From Berkiella_A sp964633725 (lineage in GTDB: Bacteria; Pseudomonadota; Gammaproteobacteria; Berkiellales; Berkiellaceae), in assembly GCA_964633725.1 (NCBI GenBank), contig CAZWHY010000052.1, forward strand, positions 1 to 19,185: DNA of 19,185 bases, read 5' to 3'. The notes beneath the pieces are model-generated. The model saw only the letters and a program-made list of their open reading frames with translations, was not told the origin of the DNA and did not search any database. How positions within the stretch are numbered: position 1 is the stretch's first letter; each line of letters opens with the position of its first letter. A program made the translations under genes and the position numbers. Shown one piece after another: positions 7,640 through 15,000 of the stretch.

Positions 7640-8308
7640 TCAAAATTCAAGTGTTGGGCATTGCTCTGATACTTGTAAGTATAAGCAATTTCCCTGGGTT
7701 TCAAGCTTTATTCGATTCGAGAGCGCTTTATTACGAGCAGACTGCATTCCAAGAGGGTTAAGTTTGATGTTATTCAGCTCCCATTCTAAGCCTTTGGAAG
7801 ATATGATGGACTCAGTGAGAGGGTATATAGAGATAGTTGTATTAATTTGTGTGTATATACAACATTCTGGAGGCAGCATAAAACCCCATTGCTTTTGATT
7901 CTCAAAGGTATGAAGCAAGGTCAGGGGTAATTTTTGGCTATATCGTGCAAAAATAGAAAGATTATAAAGCGTATGATCCAATGCTTTGCCAAATAAACCC
8001 ACGCAGAGTATAGATTTAACGCCGTGTTGTAGTACGTAATCTAAACCTTTTTCAAAATCGGTTTTGTTTTGGTCTGGGGTATGAATAATTCTAGACTGGG
8101 GAAAATTTGATTGAATGTTTTCTATACTATCGTATTGTTTGAGCAAACTATCTAGATCGCCTAATATAATATCGGGTTTTATTTTGTTACGTTGCAGTAC
8201 GCTTGCTGCACCATCTAAGCAAAGCAATCTCGTGTAATTTAGATTTGCTAAAATATCAAAGGGGGGGATATCCCCATCTGCAATAATCAGTGTTTGGAAT
8301 GTGGTCAT
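7640..8308 (-). CDS. thiN: Thiamine pyrophosphokinase
   Basis: This 222-residue cytoplasmic enzyme transfers pyrophosphate from ATP to thiamine, giving thiamine diphosphate (EC 2.7.6.2). Family motifs are clear: L-G-D-L-D-S-L at 49-55 (metal-binding Asp51 and Asp53), P-D-Q-N-K-T-D-F-E-K at 78-87, and G-L-F-G-K-A-L-D-H-T-L-Y-N at 104-116 (Asp111, His112, Asn116). The C-terminal thiamine-binding part (from about 155) has the usual S-x-x-G-L-E-W pattern near 191-196. Length is normal for bacterial members. The enzyme implies salvage of free thiamine. It has no ribosome binding site, and its promoter lies so close that the message may start at the ATG. It is divergent from the acidic lipoprotein gene. 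Confidence 0.9.
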   Translation of the reverse strand: MTTFQTLIIADGDIPPFDILANLNYTRLLCLDGAASVLQRNKIKPDIILGDLDSLLKQYDSIENIQSNFPQSRIIHTPDQNKTDFEKGLDYVLQHGVKSILCVGLFGKALDHTLYNLSIFARYSQKLPLTLLHTFENQKQWGFMLPPECCIYTQINTTISIYPLTESIISSKGLEWELNNIKLNPLGMQSARNKALSNRIKLETQGNCLYLQVSEQCPTLEF

Positions 8309-8313
8309 AATAG

Positions 8314-8342
8314 AGTATAGCTTTCTTTGGGTTTTATTTTAA
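8314..8342 (-). promoter_or_regulatory. Promoter of thiN, placed for a leaderless or near-leaderless transcript
   Basis: On the minus strand TTAAAA (8337-8342) and TATACT (8314-8319) are separated by 17 bases. The ATG of thiN begins at the sixth base after the -10 box, where transcription would be expected to start. Confidence 0.45.
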
Positions 8343-8383
8343 TGGTAAAAATACTCAGCAAGTATAGCATTTAGCTATTTACT

Positions 8384-8413
8384 TTGACTGTGGGTTTGAT
8401 AACCTACTATATT
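8384..8413 (+). promoter_or_regulatory. Sigma-70 promoter of the first acidic lipoprotein
   Basis: TTGACT (8384-8389) and TATATT (8408-8413) have an 18-base spacer and each match the consensus at five of six positions. Transcription would start near 8420, about 30 bases before the ATG at 8450. Confidence 0.6.
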
Positions 8414-8449
8414 AGGGGTATGGGTTTTTTAATTTTAGAGGATACACTC

Positions 8450-8938
8450 ATGAGAAAGTGGCTTTTAGCGATAATTTTTTCTTCTTTGGCATTAGCGGGT
8501 TGTAATGATAAGGATGAAAAGGCAAGTGAACAAAAAGATAATGCGCCAGCAGCAGAGGGAGCAACAGCAGACTCTGAGGGTAACGATTCAGATAATGACT
8601 CGAATAGCGCTCCGGACAGTTCAGACACAGGCGCAAGCATAAAGGCAGTAACAGGCCAACAGGTTGCAATGGCGGAAGACGCGGTTGAAGCAGAAGCCGT
8701 AAGCGTAGATGTTGTGGACTCAGCCGTTGTAGATTCAGCAGCAGTTGTCGATACAGAAACAGCACCAGCTTCAAATGCAGAGGCTGTAACGGTAGAGATA
8801 GACCAAGCAACGGAAGTTGTCGATTCTGAGGAGGCTGATGATTCAAGTGATTCAGAAAAGTCGGATGATGCTGAGGACGCAGATGAAGGTGATGATGACA
8901 CTGACGAAGACGATGAGTCTGATGACGACAAAGAGTAA
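8450..8938 (+). CDS. Very acidic low-complexity lipoprotein
   Basis: This 162-residue protein has a lipoprotein signal peptide MRKWLLAIIFSSLALAG followed by the lipid-modified Cys18 (lipobox L-A-G-C). The ATG at 8450 has AGAGGA eight bases upstream; the longer open frame from TTG at 8384 starts inside the promoter and is rejected. The mature part is almost all Asp, Glu, Ser, Ala and Val. It has short repeats around 90-105 (V-V-D-S-A-V-V-D-S-A-A-V-V-D) and a nearly pure Asp/Glu/Ser tail, and no folded domain is visible. Asn19 after the Cys does not obey the inner-membrane Asp rule, so the outer membrane is likely. Cation binding or a surface spacer are possible roles, but unproven. It is its own transcription unit, with promoter and terminator. 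Confidence 0.8.
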   Translation: MRKWLLAIIFSSLALAGCNDKDEKASEQKDNAPAAEGATADSEGNDSDNDSNSAPDSSDTGASIKAVTGQQVAMAEDAVEAEAVSVDVVDSAVVDSAAVVDTETAPASNAEAVTVEIDQATEVVDSEEADDSSDSEKSDDAEDADEGDDDTDEDDESDDDKE

Positions 8939-8972
8939 ATAGCTGTCAATATAACTACATAGCTATGTAAAT

Positions 8973-8997
8973 AAAAACCCGCATATGCGGGTTTTTT
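8973..8997 (+). terminator. Strong Rho-independent terminator after the acidic lipoprotein
   Basis: A perfect inverted repeat AAAACCCGCA/TGCGGGTTTT followed by a T run starts 34 bases after the stop codon. The flanking A and T runs make it able to act on either strand. Confidence 0.9.
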
Positions 8998-9042
8998 ATT
9001 GTTAAAAAAATTAAGAGTCGGGTAAGCTAGAAGGCAGCTATA

Positions 9043-9048
9043 TATAAT
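9043..9048 (+). promoter_or_regulatory. Probable -10 box for the second lipoprotein and msrA
   Basis: A perfect TATAAT lies 35 bases before the ATG at 9084. The expected -35 position (about 9020-9026) has no good match, so strength is unclear. Confidence 0.4.
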
Positions 9049-9083
9049 ATTTGTTAGTTTTTGAGCTTAATGGAGATTATCCA

Positions 9084-9557
9084 ATGAAAAAAAATACAAA
9101 AAAATTGTTATTCGTCGCAGTAATGTCGACTTTGTTAGTAACTGCTTGTGGGGATGTTGAGGAAACAATTGTTGATGATGACTCAATGGATGCGGTAGGT
9201 TATGAAGACAATGCTACCAATTTAAGTGATGTAGAATTAAATTCAACGCCAACAGACACAAAAGAACAAACAGAAGGCGAAGCGGCAGCAGATAGTGCGG
9301 CTGACATGGTCGACTCGATGAAAAAGACTTTAGATAGCATGTCAGATACTGTAGTGGATACGGTTGATACCATCAAAAAGGGTGCTTCTGAAACAATGGA
9401 TGATGTGGGTTCTAATATTAAACGTGGTGCCGCAGAAACCAAAAAAGATATAACCAACGCCCTAGAAAACATGAAAAAATCAGAAAATACAGGGGACGGT
9501 GAAGCAGAAATGCTAGATGCTGATGATGAAAATGACAAGGATGAAGTCGACTTATAA
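9084..9557 (+). CDS. Acidic lipoprotein with long amphipathic helix
   Basis: This 157-residue protein has a basic n-region (MKKNTKK), a hydrophobic core and a lipobox ending in V-T-A-C with Cys22 as the lipidation site. The ATG at 9084 has TGGAG eight bases upstream. After an acidic linker, residues about 70-135 form a continuous amphipathic helix. It contains roughly 11-residue units of the type M-K-K-T-L-D-S-M-S-D and I-K-R-G-A-A-E-T-K-K-D, as seen in apolipoprotein-like and LEA-like proteins. The end is again Asp/Glu-rich. Its make-up resembles the preceding lipoprotein, but there is no clear alignment outside the signal peptide and acidic tail. Gly23 after the Cys suggests the outer membrane. 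It is probably transcribed with msrA, which begins 5-30 bases downstream. Confidence 0.8.
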   Translation: MKKNTKKLLFVAVMSTLLVTACGDVEETIVDDDSMDAVGYEDNATNLSDVELNSTPTDTKEQTEGEAAADSAADMVDSMKKTLDSMSDTVVDTVDTIKKGASETMDDVGSNIKRGAAETKKDITNALENMKKSENTGDGEAEMLDADDENDKDEVDL

Positions 9558-9586
9558 GCAAGTTGAAGTACATCATTATAATTTCG

Positions 9587-10192
9587 ATGCCCACTATAAA
9601 ATATGGTTTAATGCTCTTTCTTTGTACCAGCACTTTATTTTTTAGCGGGTATTCTGGAGCAGGAGAGAAAATGCTTGAGTTTAAAACCGCAACTTTTGCA
9701 GGCGGATGTTTTTGGTGCTTACAATCTCCTTTTGACAAAACAGCTGGTGTTATAAAGACAGTCGTTGGTTACGCCGGTGGCAAAGAAGACAACCCAAGCT
9801 ATGAACAAGTCTCTGGTGGGTTGACGCAACATGTTGAAGCCATACAAATTACATATGATTCAACGCTTGTAAAATATGACGAATTAATTTCGATTTTTTG
9901 GAAGAATATTGATCCATTCGATAGTGACGGGCAATTTTGTGACAAAGGAAAGCAATATACGTCTGTTGTTTTTTTTCATGATGATGAGCAACGTCACATT
10001 GCGCTGCAAACAAAGCAAATAATAGAAACAGAAAAGCAAGCGGTTAGCACAACGTTAAAAGCGTATACAACTTTTTATCCTGCCGAAGACTATCACCAGC
10101 AGTATTACCAAAAAAATCCGGTACGTTATAAATTTTATCGTTTTAGTTGTGGGCGCGACAAACGTTTAAACGCTATATGGGGTGATGTTTAA
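9587..10192 (+). CDS. msrA: Peptide-methionine (S)-S-oxide reductase, probably exported
   Basis: This enzyme reduces methionine-S-sulfoxide in oxidised proteins (EC 1.8.4.11). The catalytic motif G-G-C-F-W-C is at 39-44 (nucleophile Cys41). Y-A-G-G at 62-65, G-Q-F-C-D-K-G at 115-121, A-E-D-Y-H-Q-Q-Y at 166-173 and a C-terminal Cys188 in F-S-C-G-R-D follow the pattern of the subgroup with C-terminal resolving cysteines. Residues 1-25 (MPTIKYGLMLF...SGA) look like a signal peptide, usual in this subgroup, which would place it in the periplasm. Starts are ambiguous: TTG at 9563 and ATG at 9587 lack good ribosome binding sites. The ATG at 9671, just before the MsrA domain, has AGGAG five bases upstream and would give a 173-residue cytosolic enzyme. 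Confidence 0.9.
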   Translation: MPTIKYGLMLFLCTSTLFFSGYSGAGEKMLEFKTATFAGGCFWCLQSPFDKTAGVIKTVVGYAGGKEDNPSYEQVSGGLTQHVEAIQITYDSTLVKYDELISIFWKNIDPFDSDGQFCDKGKQYTSVVFFHDDEQRHIALQTKQIIETEKQAVSTTLKAYTTFYPAEDYHQQYYQKNPVRYKFYRFSCGRDKRLNAIWGDV

Positions 10193-10533
10193 AATTTATT
10201 ATTTTTTGTTGTGGTTTTATTTTCGGTTACTCCAAGGTACCAATCCAATCCATTGATAATCACTTGAAATATAATAAAACTGAATAGTTTCCAAAGAATA
10301 AAAGTAGAAAAGAATAAGATCCCAACGGCTAAAGTTAGAATCATAAGTATCAATGTGATCCATTTGATTAAAATAGATTGTACTAAAAATCTTTTCCAGA
10401 GTTTCTTTAAGACCCGTATAATTTTTTTCCCAGGCCTATCTGACGTGCTCCAGAATTTAGTTTTCCAGCTGGCATCTTTGGTGCTATCGATATTGCCGGG
10501 ATCGATTTTATCTTTATTTTTTTTGTTACTCAT
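10189..10533 (-). CDS. Small two-helix membrane protein of unknown function
   Basis: This 114-residue protein has a polar, Lys-rich N-terminus (residues 1-50) that should stay in the cytoplasm by the positive-inside rule. Two hydrophobic segments follow at about 55-79 and 82-98, and then a short Thr/Asn/Lys tail. I recognise no family. The ATG at 10533 has AAAGG four bases upstream. Its stop codon overlaps that of msrA by four bases in convergent orientation, with no terminator between them, so the two transcripts must overlap. The plus-strand open frame opposite (10355-10579) has no start signals and is treated as a shadow. Confidence 0.65.
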   Translation of the reverse strand: MSNKKNKDKIDPGNIDSTKDASWKTKFWSTSDRPGKKIIRVLKKLWKRFLVQSILIKWITLILMILTLAVGILFFSTFILWKLFSFIIFQVIINGLDWYLGVTENKTTTKNNKF

Positions 10534-10561
10534 ATACCTTTCACCATTGGTTTGCGTGCTC

Positions 10562-10592
10562 TTTATAACTGAATTTTAAAGGATTTCATCAA
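10562..10592 (-). promoter_or_regulatory. Weak candidate promoter of the two-helix membrane protein
   Basis: On the minus strand TTGATG (10587-10592) and TATAAA (10562-10567) are 19 bases apart, slightly wider than ideal, and 29 bases before the ATG. Confidence 0.3.
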
Positions 10593-10655
10593 GACACCCA
10601 AGCTATGTTTTAAGATATCTTGCAGATTTTAGACTAAATTTTGAAAATAATCGGT

Positions 10656-10666
10656 TATAATATAAT
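10656..10666 (+). promoter_or_regulatory. Two overlapping TATAAT boxes before the NTF2-like gene
   Basis: TATAAT occurs at 10656-10661 and again at 10661-10666, about 30 bases before the likely start at 10697. No convincing -35 box is seen. Confidence 0.4.
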
Positions 10667-10696
10667 CCATGTAAGTGAGTAAACTTGGGGGTGCAT

Positions 10697-11131
10697 GTGT
10701 TTAAGCTATTTAAGGGGATTTTATATTTTTGCTTATTTTTTGGCGCGATTGGTTTAATTATTGGTGTAGTTTTCTCTCAATTTCCTGTTTTAGAAACAGG
10801 CGCGAAAAGCTATATATATACTCTGAAAAGCAAAAAATATGTTCAAGCTTATAGCTACATGTCAGAAAATTTTCGTCAAAAATATACTTATGATGAGTTT
10901 ATGCAAAGTATCAAAGCGTCAGGACTATATTACGCGACAGAGTGGAAAAACAAAGATAGTTATTTTAACGACTCAAAAAGCAAAGGTGTTGCTATAGGTA
11001 TTGTAACGCTGAATAAAAGCGGTCGAATCTATAAAATACCTGTTGAAATTAATTTTATTCATATTGATGGTGAGTTTGCCGCCAAGAGCTGGTATATCGA
11101 TGCTATCAATCAAATAGAAGATGAGCCTTAA
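10697..11131 (+). CDS. Single-anchor membrane protein with a small NTF2-like extracytoplasmic domain
   Basis: The likely start is GTG at 10697, which has GGGGGTG (10687-10693) as ribosome binding site and gives 144 residues. In-frame TTG at 10685 and GTG at 10691 are alternatives. Residues 3-27 form one membrane segment (F-K-L-F-K-G-I-L-Y-F then a hydrophobic run), followed by a domain of about 110 residues outside the membrane. That part has an A-Y-S-Y-M-S-E-N-F-R helix followed by sheet-forming segments, a layout typical of NTF2-like DUFs that follow a membrane anchor. I cannot assign it to one DUF with confidence. No enzyme motif is visible. It is transcribed alone and converges on the U32 remnant. 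Confidence 0.7.
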   Translation: MFKLFKGILYFCLFFGAIGLIIGVVFSQFPVLETGAKSYIYTLKSKKYVQAYSYMSENFRQKYTYDEFMQSIKASGLYYATEWKNKDSYFNDSKSKGVAIGIVTLNKSGRIYKIPVEINFIHIDGEFAAKSWYIDAINQIEDEP

Positions 11132-11159
11132 TTTTGTTCCGAAGTTTAAACAAGCCAGC

Positions 11160-11176
11160 GGAAGCTTTAAGCTTCC
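11160..11176. repeat. Inverted repeat at the U32 remnant stop codon
   Basis: GGAAGC-TTTAA-GCTTCC can form a 6-bp stem and overlaps the stop codon of the U32 remnant. No T run follows on either strand, so it is not a standard terminator. Confidence 0.35.
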
Positions 11177-11475
11177 ACGGGTTCTACAATCATTTCTGCT
11201 TTAGGTAGCATCTCACCTTGCTTTTTAGTGGCCATGAGCGTGCGTGCTTTTTCATAAGCGGGATCGTTCCAGAAAATCAAACAACCATTACAGCCACGGC
11301 CACAACAGCCTTCTGTGCCCAGGCGGGGTTTGTTTAAAGTTCTGCTGCGTGAGTCTACATTTTTGACTTCCACATGAAACGCATCGTCTTCTACAGACTC
11401 TATTAATCCTGCAAACTCCCATTCTGCTAGGGTTTGCGTGTTTTCATAATTGTGAGCATAATTTACTTGTCCGGG
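11167..11475 (-). pseudogene. C-terminal remnant of a peptidase U32 family (TrhP/YegQ-like) gene
   Basis: The open frame has no proper start: it is open back to a stop at 11476-11478, and the first 34 codons before the only GTG (11373) already read as conserved protein (P-G-Q-V-N-Y-A-H-N-Y-E-N...L-A-E-W-E-F-A-G). Together with V-E-V-K-N and the cysteine cluster E-G-C-C-G-R-G-C-N-G-C-L, this resembles the C-terminal domain of U32 peptidase-family proteins, some of which act in tRNA uridine hydroxylation. The assignment to U32 is from memory and moderately sure. Only about 102 codons remain of a protein usually over 400 residues. The break coincides with the 3' end of the group II intron remnant, so intron insertion and later deletion probably destroyed the gene. 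Confidence 0.6.
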
Positions 11476-11489
11476 TTAGTGTCGCCACT

Positions 11490-11699
11490 TCAAACGCAGC
11501 ATGCTGCTTTCACCGCACTGCGCTCAGCAGCCATGATGACCACCCAGCTTTTCTAGTTCTACGTGTTGCCTTTTGCTGTTCTGTGTTTAGCACGTCCTTC
11601 TCTTTGACAGAAATAGTCAAAGTAGTCAGGATCATAAGGAGTGGCATCAGCCTTAATTTTGGTATGCCGCCTTATGGTAACGAAACGCGAAAAAATGAG
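11490..11699 (-). pseudogene. Remnant of a group II intron reverse transcriptase/maturase, C-terminal end
   Basis: On the minus strand from 11681 the frame reads V-T-I-R-R-H-T-K-I-K-A-D-A-T-P-Y-D-P-D-Y-F-D-Y-F, matching the conserved R-H-x-K-I-K-x-x-A-N-P-[FY]-D-P block near the end of group II intron maturases. The same frame continues through TAG codons at 11559-11561 and 11553-11555 and then into E-R-S-A-V-K-A-A-C-C-V, ending with TGA at 11490-11492. That last block matches the A-V-K-A-A-C-T-V end seen in introns whose reading frame runs into domain V. The reverse transcriptase core and the HNH region expected between the two blocks are missing. An in-frame TAA at 11721-11723 closes the frame upstream. 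It is a dead fragment. Confidence 0.65.
11491..11525 (-). ncRNA. Domain V of a group II intron (remnant)
   Basis: The minus strand from 11525 folds as the catalytic domain V hairpin. The lower stem GAGCGCAG pairs with CTGCGTTT over all 8 bp counting G-U pairs, there is a bulge ATG, and the upper stem GCGGT/GCAGC is capped by a GAAA tetraloop with one mismatch. The core TGCGGTGAAAGC is as in known domain V sequences. The next bases GTG-GCGA-CAC could be a shortened domain VI, putting the 3' splice site near 11475, where the U32 frame begins. Confidence 0.65.
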
Positions 11700-11832
11700 C
11701 AATAATTTAGTACACAGATATTAGAGAGCTACAGTATGAGTTGTTAGACATTGATCTATTCGCCAACAAATGCTTAATCTATCTCTGATGTTTTTTTTGA
11801 TTTGTAATCTCTGGATTAAGAGTTTTTCAAAA

Positions 11833-11850
11833 ACAAGTGCAATTGCCCTG
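11833..11850 (-). repeat. Left copy of an 18-bp inverted repeat flanking the adhesin island
   Basis: ACAAGTGCAATTGCCCTG is the exact reverse complement of 19131-19148. The match stops abruptly on both sides. Its core GCAATTGC is itself palindromic. The CAGGG end faces the adhesin gene. Confidence 0.7.
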
Positions 11851-11944
11851 CTTGCTGCTTAGCATTGGAGTTTCCACCGGACACGTGCAAATAAAACAAA
11901 TTAGATATGTATAAGCCACTACCGATCACTCTCACTCAAAGCCC

Positions 11945-11963
11945 CCACTTTTACTAAAAGTGG
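11945..11963. other. Perfect hairpin upstream of the adhesin
   Basis: CCACTTTT-ACT-AAAAGTGG is an 8-bp stem with a three-base loop, followed on the plus strand by ATATTTTC. It may be a weak terminator shielding the adhesin from upstream transcription, or an operator-like palindrome. Confidence 0.4.
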
Positions 11964-12078
11964 ATATTTTCAGTGTTATTTATTATTTAAAGTAACAATG
12001 TTGTACTAAAGTCTGATTATATTTTGTTGTTGAGCACGAGAACATATACCTAACTTATATATTTAATTAGGTTCCATT

Positions 12079-15000
12079 ATGCATTTTAAACTAACAACAT
12101 TTGTAGATACAACAAAAACAACATTTGAAGCACCACAAATTTTTCCTTATACATACAATAGTCTGACTAGCATGAAAAACACCCTAAATGCCGTTAAGAC
12201 ACATAACGAAAATGTTAATAACAATGCGCCCTCTCTAGAATCTATGGATGAAGAAAATATAGAGCCTATAGAAACAAATGAGCAAATAGAAAATTTAGAG
12301 CCAGAACCTTCAGAAGAAGCGCTGGACGAAATTGAATTAAACGTCAAACAAAATTTTGGTGATAATGACGGTTTTGAAAATATTACCATTATACCGATTG
12401 GGAGTAGAACAAATGAAGTGACGAGTCTGGGACGAGATCTCAAAGCTGCCTCTTTTTTAAATGATCCCTTAGGTCTATATATTCCGCCTCCGACATTTAC
12501 TGATAACTTTCCATTTGTCCCCTTTATTGAGATGGGGGCTTTGCGTGAAGTAGATCTCAGTAGTAGTGGAGGTTTTAGTAGTTTTGCGACAAGCAGTAAC
12601 CAATTAATGGTAAACATCTTTGAATTAGGCGCTACCTTTGGATTAGATGGCCCAGGCGGTTATATCCTTCAAGGGGATCAAACCACTATAACCTCAGCAT
12701 CATTACTTCAATTTGGTTTTGATGATCCGATGGGTATTAGTACTTTTTACCCAATGTCTTTTCAAGCAGAAACCACTGTGGACACGTCTCAAGCAGGAAA
12801 AATAATTCTAACAACGCCTGAAGGCAATGTATTTACATTATATACGACGAGTGTTACTGAAAGCATGGTTGATTATGTCGCGGGTGACTTGGTATATGAC
12901 TTTTTCAATCCTGTTCCACACCTTGAAGGCTATCCAGATATCGAGGTATTTACAATTGATGGCATTGAGCATCCATTTTTAACAAAAGGTCTAGGTTTTG
13001 AAGTGGGCGACCAGATTTTTGTTGAAAGAATCAAATTGGGATTATTTGACTCAGATTTTGATTTTGATTTTAATTCTGTTGTTGTCTATATTGTTGATGA
13101 TTTGCCATATATTTTTGAATTTAATGACAGAACTTTAGATGAAGCAAACATACAAACTATTGGTACCAATCAATTAATTGATCCTTTGGTAATTTCCGGG
13201 ACATTTGTCGATAATTTCCAAGCAGGATTTGGGGCAGACGGCGGTATCGTTTCAAATGTAACCCTAATAGATGTTAATGGTGCCCCCATTATGGCCGGTC
13301 AGATAACCATCGATTCAGCAAATGATGTGATAACGGTTGTAACAGCAGAAGGCAACATATTAGAAGTTCAACAAACTACTGGTGATTATACTTACCAACT
13401 GATTAATTCAATCGATAATGATAGTCGTTTAGGTGCAACAGACACGCAAGCGATAGATCGATTTGAGATTGAAATCACTGACTTTGATTTTGACCAAGTC
13501 CGTGCCATATTCGAAATTACTATAATCGATGATGAGCCAATTGTCACAATATCTGCTCTTGCAACACCCGAGACAATTGTAGATGAAACACTTTTGAACA
13601 TAGATGCTACGGTTTCATTTGCAAACCAATTTATTTTAAACCCCGGTGCAGATGGTACTGCATCATTAGTTTACAACTTAGGCCTAAATGCGGGCAGCAG
13701 TGGGCTTGTTGATACCATCAGCAATACGGCTGTAGTCTTATCGATGAATATGGGCATTATTTATGGTAGGGATGGCAATGGGGCGGATGTTTTTACTATT
13801 TCTATTAATGCCAGTAATGGCGATATAACGCTAAACCAACTAAGATCGGTTGTGCATGATGACCCCGCCGATCCTGATGAAGCTAATGGGCCTTCTGTAC
13901 TTATGTCAAATAATTTAATTTCATTGACGGTGACTTTAACAGATAATGATACAGATGTTGATAGTGCTACTAAAAATATTGGTGATGCCTTCAGGTTTGA
14001 AGATGACGGTCCAACCATAGTTGTTAATAATGCAGTGACGCCTATGCTGATTGTTGATGAAACGGATGCAGGGAGTTCGCAATCCAATGCTGATTTCTCT
14101 GTTTTATTTAATACTGATTTTGGGGCAGATGGTTTCAAAGATAGTGATAATAACGATGTGATTGATGCAGATGCAATTGTTTACGCTTTGGGAATTGGCG
14201 CTAATAATGTTCCAAGTGGTCTTATCGATACGCTCACTAATGAGTCTGTTACATTATCTATGGCTGGGCTTGATGTCGTGGGTAGTTCTGCTTCGGGTGG
14301 TGAAGTCTTTAGAGTATCGGTCAACACAAACACGGGGTTTGTTAATTTAAGCCTGAGTCGTGCAGTGACTCATGATGACCCAGCTGATCATGATGAAGCA
14401 AATGGTCCATCGATACTATCTGCTGCCAACTTAATAACATTATCTGCTTTAGCAACAGATGGAGATTCGGATACGAGCCTGGACACAAAAAATATAGGAG
14501 ATGCTTTCAAATTTGAAGATGATGGTCCTTCTATTTTAGTGGCGATTAATGCTGACCCTTCTTTAGTGGTAGATGAAACTGATTTTAGCTCAGATGATAG
14601 CGCGTCTTTTATTAATCAATTCACTGTAGATTTTGGTTCAGATGGGTTTAAAGATAGTGACAATAATAATGTCGAAGATGCAGATGCGGTAAGCTATGTC
14701 TTCTCGATTCAAAGTAATAATGTCAATAGTGGCCTTGTAGATGTTTTAACCTCAGAAGCGGTTACTCTGTCTGTAGTCGGTACAAATATCATAGGAAGCT
14801 CTGTTTCTGGAGGAGAAGTCTTCAGAATCTCTATTGATACCAATAGTGGCTTAATAACTTTAGATCAAAGTCGGGCTGTTGTTCACAATGACCCAAATAA
14901 TCCTAATGACTCTGTTGGTTTTACCAATGATTCGCTTATATCGGTAACCGCAACTATCATTGATGGTGATCTAGATTTTGCAACAGCGATAAAAAATATC

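Larger units (their letters stand above)
11701..12078. other. Gene-free stretch before the adhesin, mobile-element debris
   Basis: No supportable gene is present. It holds one copy of an 18-bp repeat shared in inverted form with the right edge (11833-11850) and a perfect hairpin at 11945-11963. The likely promoter region of the adhesin follows: AT-rich sequence from 12010, TTGAGC at 12030 and AGG at 12069-12071 as ribosome binding site. The part from 11701 to 11850 lies between the intron remnant and the repeat and is probably the edge of another degraded element. Confidence 0.5.

Noticed and set aside
8407..8949. Long minus-strand open frame (180 codons) opposite the acidic lipoprotein, and a second one at 8448-8846
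   Set aside because: They are Ser- and Leu-rich mirror images of the Asp/Ser/Ala-biased lipoprotein codons. The lipoprotein has a promoter, ribosome binding site, lipobox and terminator; the mirrors have none.
10355..10579. Plus-strand frame of 74 codons opposite the two-helix membrane protein
   Set aside because: No ribosome binding site, and hydrophobicity mirrored from the minus strand gene, which has better start signals.
11167..11373. A complete 68-codon gene starting at GTG 11373
   Set aside because: The conserved frame extends 34 codons further upstream to the intron junction, so the GTG is internal to a truncated gene.
12079..12500. LapG-type cleavage motif in the adhesin N-terminus
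   Set aside because: Only D-L-K-A-A-S is present; there is no T-A-A-G or P-A-A-G, so a LapA-like retention module is not supported.
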